A model generated the notes under the pieces. The model made no database searches and had not been told where the DNA came from. It saw nothing but the letters and a program-made list of their open reading frames with translations. Below are positions 18,497 to 26,939 of a stretch of DNA of 42,174 nucleotides, piece after piece. A program made the translations under genes and the position numbers. Each line of letters begins with the position of its first letter. Position 1 is the stretch's first letter. Source of the DNA: SLJN01 sp964505385 (lineage in GTDB: Bacteria; Bacteroidota; Rhodothermia; Balneolales; Natronogracilivirgulaceae). The stretch is from NCBI GenBank assembly GCA_964505385.1, contig CAZDIA010000027.1:1-42174 (forward strand). Direction: 5' to 3'.

Positions 18497-20611
18497 ATGA
18501 AGAGATATTGCGAACATACCGCCATATTATTGACTGCAGGATTAATGCCGGTTCTGATAGTTGCTCTGCCACTGATTTCACAGGCCCAGGTGCCTGCCGA
18601 AGCGAAATGGATGAATGTCGGTTCCTTGCATAACTGGTATTCAAGTATGGGATCCGAACGCGAGCATGGATTAGTGGCAGAGCAGCAATATGGTCGCAGG
18701 TGGCCTGCTATCTACGAGTATCAGGATAGCCAGGCGATGCGGGCTATGTGGATCGGGGCTGAGAGTTTTACCGATCAACACGGTGAGACATTTACGCCCA
18801 AAGTCGTACATGTCGGGCCAAGAGTTGATGGAGAGCAGTCGTTCTTTCCGATGAGATTTGATATGAAGAGTCAGTTTGATGAACCTACTGTTTTAGTAGA
18901 TGATATCGTCTCTTTTCAGGAACCGGCTGATATTGATGAAATTGATGAAGATTTAAAGCCTGATCGCGCTTTATATAATAAAATCCATTCCGCGATGGGT
19001 GTTACCCTTGAAAGGCGCATAATTCAATTTAGCCAGGAATATCATGATAACTATCATATTGTAGAGCATAAATATATTAATACTGGTGAAGTTGATAATC
19101 AGGGCACGACAACGGAACCACAAGTACTTGAAGATGTCTGGTTTTTCTTCTTAAACCGGGTTGCCCCCGTAAGGAACACACGTTATGTGATCGGAAATGC
19201 TACCGGATGGGGTTATAACACCATGATTGATCGGCGTGGTGACGGCCTTCGAGAGGTTGACGAATGGGAGAAATACCGAGCTCAGTTCGCCTGGCATGGC
19301 AGATACCCTGATTTCGACGACTATGATAATATTGGTGCACCTATTTTTGAAGGAGGTGTCTTGCATACAACGGAAGCGGATACAACAGGCCGGCTCGGGG
19401 CTCCCCATTTTGTAGGCCATACTGTGCTTCATGCCGATACTTCTCCGGATGATTCAAGCGATGACCCGGAACAACCACGCACGATGCGCCATGTGACTGC
19501 TGAAGAAAATGTTTGGTCAAATAATGACCGGTTTAGTGAAGCGCAGATGGAAAGGGAATATGATTTAATGACCCGGGGGCATTCTGCCCGGCACGCCTGG
19601 ATTGTAGAGCCAAGTGGAGATTTTACACAACAGGAAAATACCCCTGCTTTGGGGACTACCGGGGGACATTACAAAGTTGACAGTTATGGCCCCTATACGA
19701 TGGAACCGGGTGATACTGTGCGCATAGTAGTAGCGGAAGCAGTAGCAGGTTTGAGCCGGGAAGCCTCTAAACATATAGGCGGTGAATTCATGCACTCAGG
19801 TGCCGATGATGATCATGAAATTGAATATGAAGTCGGCGGCGAAACGCATTCAATGACTAAAAATGAATGGGTATTTACTGGTCGCGATTCGCTTTTTCAG
19901 ACATTTGAGCGTGCTCATGCCAATTATGAAAGTGGTTATGACATTCCATCCCCGCCACGACCGCCCGATTTATTTGAGGTTAATTCGGGAGGTGACGGCA
20001 TATTTATGGAATGGGAACACTCCAGTGAAGATGTAGAAAACTTTGAAATTTACCGTGCAGAAGGCAGGCATGACAGTACCTATTATAAAATTCACGAAGC
20101 TGATGCCGATGAGCGTGAATTTGTTGATGATGATACAAATCCTGTAGGCGGACCTACTCGTGGCAGAGATTACTATTATTATATAACGGCGGTCGGTAAC
20201 GAAGTCGATAATGACGGCTCGGCTGAAACCCCTGAAGGAGCTCTGAGAAGCAGCCGCTATTACACTCAGACATACGATCCGGCACGTCTTCAAAGGCCGG
20301 AAGGTACTGCTTTGGATGAGGTAGCAATAGCACCCAATCCGTACAGCCGTTCTGCTTCATCTGAAATCAGATTACAGGAGCGGGGGGACCGGGTAGCCTT
20401 TTATGATGTGCCGGGGGAGGCACGGATACGCATCTACACTGAAGTCGGAGAATTAGTGGATGATTTCGTCCACGATGATGGTAGTGGCGATGCATTCTGG
20501 GATTTGACGACTCAGGACGATCAGAAGATTTCAAGTGGAGTTTATATCATAGTTTTTGAAGATCTCGAAACAGGTGAACAGACAACCCGTAAATTTGTAG
20601 CAATATTATAG
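18497..20611 (+). CDS. Secreted FN3-containing protein with T9SS-like C-terminal domain, cassette A copy 1
   Basis: This is a 704-residue protein of no family I can name. It has a signal peptide (1-31, ISQAQ). A long N-terminal domain (about 32-480) is strongly conserved among the three copies in the window (SMGSEREHGL, QQYGRRWPAIYEYQD, GWGYNTMIDRRGDG). A fibronectin type III-like domain spans about 486-570 (FEIYRAEGR, RDYYYYITAVGN). The C-terminal FlgD/T9SS-type domain starts at about 606 (AIAPNPYSRS), ends FVAIL and carries GVYIIVFEDLETGEQ. Its last 80 residues are identical to those of the next gene although the DNA differs by many silent changes. It occupies the position where SusD would be expected. 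A surface partner of the TonB receptor is a plausible role. Confidence 0.82.
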   Translation: MKRYCEHTAILLTAGLMPVLIVALPLISQAQVPAEAKWMNVGSLHNWYSSMGSEREHGLVAEQQYGRRWPAIYEYQDSQAMRAMWIGAESFTDQHGETFTPKVVHVGPRVDGEQSFFPMRFDMKSQFDEPTVLVDDIVSFQEPADIDEIDEDLKPDRALYNKIHSAMGVTLERRIIQFSQEYHDNYHIVEHKYINTGEVDNQGTTTEPQVLEDVWFFFLNRVAPVRNTRYVIGNATGWGYNTMIDRRGDGLREVDEWEKYRAQFAWHGRYPDFDDYDNIGAPIFEGGVLHTTEADTTGRLGAPHFVGHTVLHADTSPDDSSDDPEQPRTMRHVTAEENVWSNNDRFSEAQMEREYDLMTRGHSARHAWIVEPSGDFTQQENTPALGTTGGHYKVDSYGPYTMEPGDTVRIVVAEAVAGLSREASKHIGGEFMHSGADDDHEIEYEVGGETHSMTKNEWVFTGRDSLFQTFERAHANYESGYDIPSPPRPPDLFEVNSGGDGIFMEWEHSSEDVENFEIYRAEGRHDSTYYKIHEADADEREFVDDDTNPVGGPTRGRDYYYYITAVGNEVDNDGSAETPEGALRSSRYYTQTYDPARLQRPEGTALDEVAIAPNPYSRSASSEIRLQERGDRVAFYDVPGEARIRIYTEVGELVDDFVHDDGSGDAFWDLTTQDDQKISSGVYIIVFEDLETGEQTTRKFVAIL

Positions 20612-20751
20612 TACCATACAAATCCATGGTGATTACAAAATGATTTTTAATAAATAATAGAATATGGTTCTCAAAAATACTAAGATTTAACTATGACAAA
20701 TTTAAACTCTTTTAATTGGCAAAATTTTAATATTAAAAGTTTGTAAGTGTA

Positions 20752-22869
20752 ATGCTAAAGTATTCTTTTCAAATAAGCAGCTTTTTATTAGCAGGTTTTC
20801 TGATTGTTGCAATCGGCCTTCCTGATAAATCTGATGCCCAGGTTCCTGTCGAAACCAGATGGATGAATGCCGGTTCGCTGCACAACTGGTTCTCAAGTAT
20901 TGGATCAGAACGCGAACACGGTTTGGTTACCGAGCAGCAATACGGGCGACGCTGGCCTGCCATTTACGAATATCAGGATGCTCAGGCTTTTCGCGGCATG
21001 TGGATCGGTACGGAAAGTTTTACCGACCAGCACGGCGAAACCTTCAGCCCGAAAGTGGTTCACGTGGGTCCTCGCGTGGACGGAGAACAATCGTTCTTCC
21101 CCATGGAGTTTGAGCTGCACAGCAGCTTCGATGATCCGACCGTACTTGTTGATGACGTTCCCACATTCTCAGAACCTGCCGAGATTGATGAGGTGGATGA
21201 AACCCTCCATGCTGACCGCGCCTTGAATAACAAAGTTCATTCGGCAATGGGGATTACCATGAATCGCCGCATCATACAGTTCAGCCAGGAGCATCACGAC
21301 AACTACCATATTGTTGAATACGAATATGTCAATACCGGTATCGTAGATGCCGATGGTACGGAAGTGGAACCACAGGTACTTGAGGATGTCTGGTTCTTTT
21401 ATATGAATCGAATTTCTCCCGTTCGCAATACCAGATATGTAATTGGTAATGCCAGTGGCTGGGGTTTTAACACCATGATTGATCGCCGGGGCGATGGTGT
21501 AAGAGAAGTGGATGAATGGGAAGATTACCGGGCTCAGTTTGCCTGGCATGGCTATTGGGACGATTCCGATGTAGATTATGACAACATCGGCGCACCTATT
21601 TTTGAAGGCGGAGTTGCACATACCACGGAGGCTGATACCACCGGCCGGCTCGGTGCTCCCCATTTTGTTGGGCATACCGTACTCCACGCCGATACCTCAC
21701 CGGATGATCCCACTGATGACCCGGACCAGCCGGCTACCATGAGACATGTGGAGTCGGATGATCCGGTGATGTCCGGCAACGACCGATTCAGTGAAACCCA
21801 AATGGCCGAAGAATATGATCTGATGTCGCAAGGCCATTCAGAAAGGCATGCATGGATTGTTGAACCAAGCGGGGAATTTACCGAGCAGACAGACGAGCCC
21901 GCCCTGGGAACAACAGGTGGGTTTTCAAAGGCTGACGGCTATGGACCTTATACCATGGAGCCGGGAGACACAGTACGGATTGTTGTTGCAGAAGCTGTCG
22001 CCGGTCTCAGCAGAGAAGCTTCCAAACATATAGGACGCGAGTTCATGGATTCCGGTGCCGATGATGATCACGAAATCGAATATGAAGTCGGCGGTGAAAC
22101 GCATTCTATGACTAAAAACGAATGGGTTTTTACCGGGCGTGATTCCCTGTTTCAGACTTTTGAACGTGCCCACGCTAATTTCGAAGCCGGCTACGATATT
22201 CCGGAGCCCCCGCGTCCACCGGATGTTTTTGAAGTGAATTCCGGTGGTGATGGTATTTTTCTGGAGTGGGAGTATCCCGCCGGGGAAGATATTGAAGGTT
22301 TTGAAATTTACAGGGCTGAAGGCCGTGCGGACAGCACCTATTACCTGATTCACGAAGCGGATGCCAATGAACGTGAATTAGTGGATGATGATACCACTCC
22401 AATAGGTGGGCCGACACGTGGACGTGATTACTATTACTATATTTCTGCAGTAGGTAATGAAGCTGACAATGATGGCTCCGCTATGACTCCGGAAGGAGCA
22501 CTTAGCAGCAGCCGCTATTATACTCAAACGTACGATCCGGCCCGCCTGCAGCGACCTGAAGGTACATCAATGGATGAAATCGCGATAGCTCCGAATCCAT
22601 ACAGCCGGTCGGCAGATTCAGAAATGAGGTTACAGGAGCGGGGTGACCGTGTCGCCTTTTACGATGTGCCGGGAGAGGCGAGAATTCGTATTTACACCGA
22701 AGTCGGAGAGCTGGTCGATGACTTTGTTCACGACGACGGTAGTGGTGATGCTTTCTGGGATTTAACGACTCAGGATGATCAAAAGATTTCCAGTGGGGTG
22801 TATATCATCGTTTTCGAAGATCTCGAAACCGGTGAGCAAACCACCCGAAAATTTGTAGCAATTTTATAA
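20752..22869 (+). CDS. Secreted FN3-containing protein with T9SS-like C-terminal domain, cassette A copy 2
   Basis: This 705-residue paralogue of the gene at 18497 follows after a 140-bp AT-rich spacer. It resembles the cassette B copy (35320-37437, also 705 residues) more than its own neighbour: both read HNWFSSIGSEREHGL, VDEVDETL and SAMGITMNRRI. This suggests copy 2 is the ancestral cassette member and copy 1 an additional paralogue lost from, or never present in, cassette B. It has a signal peptide (cut near SDAQ), the conserved N-terminal domain, FN3 (about 487-572) and the C-terminal APNPY domain. The spacer contains tggttctcaa (20665-20674), the 10-mer also found before the two minus-strand genes at 8188 and 8834. 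Function is unknown. Confidence 0.82.
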   Translation: MLKYSFQISSFLLAGFLIVAIGLPDKSDAQVPVETRWMNAGSLHNWFSSIGSEREHGLVTEQQYGRRWPAIYEYQDAQAFRGMWIGTESFTDQHGETFSPKVVHVGPRVDGEQSFFPMEFELHSSFDDPTVLVDDVPTFSEPAEIDEVDETLHADRALNNKVHSAMGITMNRRIIQFSQEHHDNYHIVEYEYVNTGIVDADGTEVEPQVLEDVWFFYMNRISPVRNTRYVIGNASGWGFNTMIDRRGDGVREVDEWEDYRAQFAWHGYWDDSDVDYDNIGAPIFEGGVAHTTEADTTGRLGAPHFVGHTVLHADTSPDDPTDDPDQPATMRHVESDDPVMSGNDRFSETQMAEEYDLMSQGHSERHAWIVEPSGEFTEQTDEPALGTTGGFSKADGYGPYTMEPGDTVRIVVAEAVAGLSREASKHIGREFMDSGADDDHEIEYEVGGETHSMTKNEWVFTGRDSLFQTFERAHANFEAGYDIPEPPRPPDVFEVNSGGDGIFLEWEYPAGEDIEGFEIYRAEGRADSTYYLIHEADANERELVDDDTTPIGGPTRGRDYYYYISAVGNEADNDGSAMTPEGALSSSRYYTQTYDPARLQRPEGTSMDEIAIAPNPYSRSADSEMRLQERGDRVAFYDVPGEARIRIYTEVGELVDDFVHDDGSGDAFWDLTTQDDQKISSGVYIIVFEDLETGEQTTRKFVAIL

Positions 22870-22890
22870 TTCATATAGCTAACTGTGAAG

Positions 22891-23901
22891 ATGATTAAAA
22901 AAATTACTATTACACTTTTTGCCGGGTTAATGCTGTTCCCGGCGTTGATGGAAGCCCAGGATAAAAGGGCTCAAACCACCATGAAATTTCTTCAAACTTC
23001 TCCGTTTGCAGGCCCTGCGGGGATGGGTAACGCTATGACGGCAATCGAATCCCGTTCGTCTCAGGCTATGTTTTATAATCCTGCTTCGATGGCCAGAATT
23101 GAGGATAATGTTGATGTGTCTCTTGGTCTTACCAATTTCATCGCGGATATCGACTATAATGCCGGAGCTGTAGCCTATCGACCGGCACGCGGACAATACG
23201 GGGTAGTCGGTGTCAATGCAATGTATGTTGACTACGGCCGAATCGACGAAAACATAATTGATGAAAATGCGGAGAGAGGGTATCGAACTATCGGTACGTT
23301 CGGTCCCTATGCCTTGCGCTATGGGCTTGGCTATGCCAATGCTATCACCACCCGATTTATGGTTGGTGCTACTTTTAATATCGCTACTTATGACCTTGGT
23401 AGCGCTGCCATGAGCTGGGATGAGGAGGATGGTGCGGATCGTGAAGGGTTTTCAGAAAGCACCTTTACTGTTGATTTCGGCGTACTCTATCATACCGGGT
23501 TTGAAAGCCTCACTTTTGCCATGTCGGTACGCAACTTCTCCAGAGAGATCGATTTTGATGATAAAGAGGAGGATTTGCCGCTGGAGTTCAGGATGGGTTT
23601 AGCTATGGATATGTTAGACCTGACTGATATAGATACCGACATCCACTCGCTAAAACTTTCTGTAGATGCCAAGCGCCTGCCCGATTACTATGAACAACTA
23701 ATGCCCGGGCTGGAATATACCTTTATGGATCGGTTCAGCGTGCGCGGAGGATATCAGTTCCCGTCAGACGAAGCAGGTGTTTCCGCAGGATTTGGATTGA
23801 AGCAGTCTATAGCAGGATCAGAGCTGGAGATTAATTACTCCTATACAGATTATGGCATATTTGACGGCGTCAATCGATTCAGTTTTCAGTTTTCACTTTA
23901 A
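22891..23901 (+). CDS. PorV/PorQ-family outer membrane beta-barrel protein, cassette A
   Basis: PorV-type proteins are outer membrane beta-barrels; in T9SS PorV carries cargo with C-terminal domains to the PorU sortase. This one has a signal peptide (1 to about 22, MEAQ), then AGPAGMGNAMTAI and SSQAMFYNPASMARI, the hallmark N-terminal segment of the family, followed by alternating amphipathic strands and a terminal aromatic-rich strand (RFSFQFSL). I chose the ATG at 22891 over the upstream in-frame GTG at 22885 because it gives 336 residues, exactly the length of the cassette B copy, and the same N-terminus style. It lies 21 bp after the FN3 gene. A cassette-dedicated PorV-like protein beside T9SS cargo suggests a specialised export or surface-assembly role, or a pore. 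Confidence 0.88.
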   Translation: MIKKITITLFAGLMLFPALMEAQDKRAQTTMKFLQTSPFAGPAGMGNAMTAIESRSSQAMFYNPASMARIEDNVDVSLGLTNFIADIDYNAGAVAYRPARGQYGVVGVNAMYVDYGRIDENIIDENAERGYRTIGTFGPYALRYGLGYANAITTRFMVGATFNIATYDLGSAAMSWDEEDGADREGFSESTFTVDFGVLYHTGFESLTFAMSVRNFSREIDFDDKEEDLPLEFRMGLAMDMLDLTDIDTDIHSLKLSVDAKRLPDYYEQLMPGLEYTFMDRFSVRGGYQFPSDEAGVSAGFGLKQSIAGSELEINYSYTDYGIFDGVNRFSFQFSL

Positions 23902-23919
23902 GAATATTATACAAAAATT

Positions 23920-25194
23920 ATGAACCCGAAAGACGTACTACTTTCAAGTAAGCTCGTTACAGGTTTTATTATAGGTGCTCTAATGGTCTCAGTTTCCGGA
24001 TGCGATGAATTGGGTGAATCCTACAGTCCCTATCATGATGAAGATCTGGAAAGCGGACCTCAGCCTGTTGTTAACGAGGTTGATCCGCCGGACGGATACC
24101 TGGCGGGTATTGAAAAAATTACAATAAGAGGAGAAAATTTTAATCCTGATCCGGATCTGAATCGCGTACACTTTGTAGAATACGAAGAGGAAGAGTCCGA
24201 AAAAGGTGAAGTCATATCTGCTTCCGAAGATCAACTTGAAGTGCGCACCGGTGATCTTGTCAGTGACAATATCGCTATAAGAGTGGAAGTGCACGGAGCT
24301 GATAAATTCAGCGAAAAGTTTGAATATGAACTTGATTATGCAGTTCAGAGGGCGGAAGGAACCGCCACTACTCACGAACCAAGTGCGGTAGAAGTGGATA
24401 GTGAAGGCAATCTGTACACCGCGCATGTGGATGATGGCTCAAATGTCGGTATTGCCAGAATCGACACGGATACAGAGGAGCTTGAAGTTGTTGCCGAACA
24501 AACTACGTGGACATACCAGACTATCCGAAAAGGTCCGGATAATGGTCTGTATATGGTACGGCCCGGGGCAATACCCATTATTTATAAAGTGGAAGAGGGC
24601 GGAGACGACGACGAACCCTGGGCCATGGGCATCCCCCGAACCGACGACATAGATTTTGACGAAAACGGCTACCTGTGGGGTGCCGGAGAAAATGAAGGTG
24701 AAGGCGATGATGCGGCTTTGATTCGTCTTGATGAAAATGCTGATGCGGAACTATTTCCCTTCGATGCCGATGTGACAGCGCTCAGGGTATATGAAGGCCG
24801 GTTATATGCCGCAGGCAGTCAGGATGACCACCTTATGGTATGGGAATTTGATCTGGGCGGAAATTCTGAGCCGGGCTCACCTGAAGTATATTTTGATTAT
24901 ACCGGGGAGACGGCTGAGGATGATTTGACCCTGCATTCCATGATTTTCTCGGATGAAGGTGAATTATTTATCGGTACCGACGGTGATAAAGGTATTGTAG
25001 AAGTTGCACCCGGCGGCAATGAGTGGCAGCATTTCTACCCGGAGGTTCTGGATCCGGCCGGCAACTCGTTGTCCTGGAAACCCGGATCTGAATTCATGTA
25101 CATGGCTCAGGGTGAGTCGGATGAAAGCGACGGAGATTTACTGAAAATAAATATGCTCAGAGATGGTGCCCCGCAATACGGACGGGATTTGTGA
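23920..25194 (+). CDS. IPT/TIG-domain beta-propeller lipoprotein, cassette A
   Basis: This is a 424-residue predicted lipoprotein with lipobox VSGC at Cys28. An IPT/TIG immunoglobulin-like domain spans about 48-140 (VVNEVDPPDGYLAGIEKITIRGENF is split across its first strands). The rest (about 150-424) looks like a beta-propeller, with repeated units such as EVDSEGNLYTAHVDDGSNVG, DIDFDENGYLWGAGENEGEG and HSMIFSDEGELFIGTDGDKG. IPT/TIG lipoproteins often sit with TonB receptors in Bacteroidota, where SusE/F-like surface lipoproteins bind glycans. It is 18 bp after the PorV-like gene and probably co-transcribed. It could serve as the surface substrate-binding partner in place of SusD. This is inference; no binding residues can be named. 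Confidence 0.82.
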   Translation: MNPKDVLLSSKLVTGFIIGALMVSVSGCDELGESYSPYHDEDLESGPQPVVNEVDPPDGYLAGIEKITIRGENFNPDPDLNRVHFVEYEEEESEKGEVISASEDQLEVRTGDLVSDNIAIRVEVHGADKFSEKFEYELDYAVQRAEGTATTHEPSAVEVDSEGNLYTAHVDDGSNVGIARIDTDTEELEVVAEQTTWTYQTIRKGPDNGLYMVRPGAIPIIYKVEEGGDDDEPWAMGIPRTDDIDFDENGYLWGAGENEGEGDDAALIRLDENADAELFPFDADVTALRVYEGRLYAAGSQDDHLMVWEFDLGGNSEPGSPEVYFDYTGETAEDDLTLHSMIFSDEGELFIGTDGDKGIVEVAPGGNEWQHFYPEVLDPAGNSLSWKPGSEFMYMAQGESDESDGDLLKINMLRDGAPQYGRDL

Positions 25195-25273
25195 GCAAGA
25201 TCGGCTTTTTAAAAGTCAACTGAATCTGATATAACAAAGCATTTTTAAGGATAACCTTAAATAAAAACAAACA

Positions 25274-25289
25274 TAAGGAGTAGCTTATG
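25274..25289 (+). promoter_or_regulatory. Strong Shine-Dalgarno for propeller/T9SS gene, cassette A
   Basis: The sequence aaggagtagctt precedes the ATG and places AGGAG 6 nt before it. The leader from acataaggag through the first codons is identical before the cassette B homologue (39826), while the rest of the two spacers differs. Most other genes here lack such a clear site. Confidence 0.7.
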
Positions 25290-26672
25290 ACACGTATAAT
25301 ACAATTGACAATTGCTGTATTACTAATTCCGGCAGTTGCATTTTCTCAGGGCTTCGACGTCATGGAAAATAACAACGATGAGGGCTGGGAATTTAGCCAA
25401 TATGCACCGCCGGATACCAGTATTGCCTCTGTTCATGGACTTGCCTTTGACGGAGAGGGTAAACTGTGGACAGCAGGGTACTATATAACCAGTGAAGTTG
25501 TGGATGAAGACACTTTGAGTGCACGGGAATTAAATTGCTTAGAAGGTGATTTGGAAACCGTATGTGAAGACGCCCCGTTGTACGGTGTTGAACATGCTGA
25601 TTCCACATTAAGATTTGGTCAAATGACGGGTCTGGATACGGATCATAATGGCGACCTGATTGTATCCATGGACAGCTATATGTATGAAGTTGAAGATGAA
25701 GATTCGGAGTTGGGCTACAACTATGCGTTAACTGCTGACCGATCCTTTATACTGCGTATAGATCATCAGACCCATGAATTGATGGATATCTATGAGCCGG
25801 AGAACTTTAGTTGGCACGTAGCTGTGGATGATGAAGGATATATCTACGCTTCTGATGTAGTTGATGCTCAGCAGATAAAGATTATTGATCCTGACTTTGA
25901 ACCGTTAGCGGTAGTAGATGATGACCGTCCGGGTATTACCCGTGATATTGCGGTAAGTGGTGACGGCACAAGAGTATACCAGCCATTAACTACCGACTGG
26001 GTCTACGTTTATGAATCGGATGCAGGCCCGTTCGGTGAATATGAATTGGCTGACAGTATTATGCAGGGATCCCATAGCGGTGCCATAGACGTAAATCCTG
26101 TTACTGACGAAGTTGTTGCTACTGCTGATGGTAAATCCTGGGGTATCAGCGTTGATCCGGATGAGTGGGATCCGTGGGGCATATATGTATTGGACCCTGA
26201 AGAGGATCATGAGATTGTAGATGAATTTAGCTGGGATCTCGCGGGTGAAGAGCCCACTGATGATAACTGGCCTGTTTTCCGTACCAACGCTATACACCCC
26301 GACGGTAATAAGCTTGTTGTAGGTTCATTTGGCGCGTTTGGTCTTCAAGTGTATGAAGGGCCGCAGGTTGTAAGTGCCGAAGACGATGAGGTACTCTCTG
26401 ATGTCCCCGAAGGGTATGATCTGGAGCAAAACTATCCGAATCCATTCAACCCCAATACCAATATTGAGTTTACCATCCCTGAAACCCAACAAGTATCATT
26501 GACAGTCTATGATGTTCAGGGACGTGAAGTTGAAACTTTGGTTGATGAGCAGATGCAACAAGGCTCCCATACGGTCACCTTTGAAGCCGGGGATATCTCC
26601 TCAGGCACTTACATCTATCAGCTCGATACTGGTGAATACCAGATTTCGCGTCAAATGATGTTTGTTAAGTAA
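25287..26672 (+). CDS. Secreted beta-propeller protein with T9SS sorting domain, cassette A
   Basis: This 461-residue protein has a signal peptide (1 to about 20, AFSQG). A propeller-like domain spans about 35-360, with blades such as SVHGLAFDGEGKLWTAGYY, VAVDDEGYIYASDVV and GITRDIAVSGDGTRVY, similar to NHL/SMP-30-like propellers. The type A T9SS sorting domain is at 377-461 (NYPNPFNPNT, SGTYIYQL, QMMFVK). Two Cys residues (NCLEGDLETVC) are also present in the cassette B homologue and may form a disulfide. It is the last gene of the operon, separated by 92 bp from the lipoprotein gene and followed by a terminator. Catalytic residues are not evident, so a binding role is more likely than an enzymatic one. 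Confidence 0.85.
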   Translation: MTRIIQLTIAVLLIPAVAFSQGFDVMENNNDEGWEFSQYAPPDTSIASVHGLAFDGEGKLWTAGYYITSEVVDEDTLSARELNCLEGDLETVCEDAPLYGVEHADSTLRFGQMTGLDTDHNGDLIVSMDSYMYEVEDEDSELGYNYALTADRSFILRIDHQTHELMDIYEPENFSWHVAVDDEGYIYASDVVDAQQIKIIDPDFEPLAVVDDDRPGITRDIAVSGDGTRVYQPLTTDWVYVYESDAGPFGEYELADSIMQGSHSGAIDVNPVTDEVVATADGKSWGISVDPDEWDPWGIYVLDPEEDHEIVDEFSWDLAGEEPTDDNWPVFRTNAIHPDGNKLVVGSFGAFGLQVYEGPQVVSAEDDEVLSDVPEGYDLEQNYPNPFNPNTNIEFTIPETQQVSLTVYDVQGREVETLVDEQMQQGSHTVTFEAGDISSGTYIYQLDTGEYQISRQMMFVK

Positions 26673-26706
26673 ACTGGCTTTCTTATTTATAAAGGCATCG
26701 GAATAT
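26652..26706. repeat. 55-bp sequence repeated across the assembly gap (left copy)
   Basis: This stretch (end of the propeller gene plus its spacer) is identical to 26807-26861 on the far side of the 100-N gap. An exact overlap of 55 bp is what an unjoined k-mer overlap between contigs would leave. Confidence 0.95.
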
Positions 26707-26806
26707 NNNNNNNNNNNNNNNNNNNNNNNNNNNNNNNNNNNNNNNNNNNNNNNNNNNNNNNNNNNNNNNNNNNNNNNNNNNNNNNNNNNNNNNNNNNNNN
26801 NNNNNN
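26707..26806. other. Assembly gap of 100 N
   Basis: Exactly 100 N, the conventional size for a gap of unknown length. Because the flanks overlap by 55 bp and the joined sequence restores a good terminator matching the one after cassette B, there is probably no missing sequence. Confidence 0.98.
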
Positions 26807-26861
26807 CAAATGATGTTTGTTAAGTAAACTGGCTTTCTTATTTATAAAGGCATCGGAATAT
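26807..26861. repeat. 55-bp sequence repeated across the assembly gap (right copy)
   Basis: Identical to 26652-26706. It duplicates the last codons (QMMFVK and stop) of the propeller gene, so an apparent open frame starting at 26817 is an artefact. Confidence 0.95.
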
Positions 26862-26877
26862 CTCCGGTGCCTTTTTT
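26849..26877 (+). terminator. Rho-independent terminator of cassette A operon
   Basis: The stem ggcatcgg (26849-26856) pairs with ccggtgcc (26864-26871), with one G-T wobble, followed by six T. The equivalent terminator after cassette B is at 41224-41251. In the true sequence it lies about 25 bp after the propeller stop codon. Confidence 0.9.
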
Positions 26878-26883
26878 ATTATA

Positions 26884-26912
26884 TACTTTGTCACTTTGTC
26901 ACTCTGTTATTA
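26884..26912. repeat. Remnant 'ctttgtcactctgtta' repeat array upstream of GHL10-1
   Basis: A short array of 'actttgtc' and 'actctgtt' units lies between the terminator and the GHL10 start. The same position before the paralogous GHL10 gene of cassette B holds a larger inverted pair of such arrays (41267-41475). This looks like the remains of one arm. Confidence 0.5.
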
Positions 26913-26939
26913 CATACCCACACTTCAACTCAAATAAAA

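Noticed and set aside
18497..22869. FN3 proteins as SusD homologues
   Set aside because: They follow the receptor like SusD, but have no lipobox, no TPR-like helical pattern, and carry FN3 and a sorting-type C-terminus.
22885..22890. GTG start for the PorV-like gene
   Set aside because: The ATG at 22891 gives the same 336-residue length as the cassette B copy.
26817..26939. N-terminal extension of GHL10-1
   Set aside because: It reads through duplicated contig-end sequence and a terminator; the ATG at 26940 gives a normal signal peptide matching the third copy.
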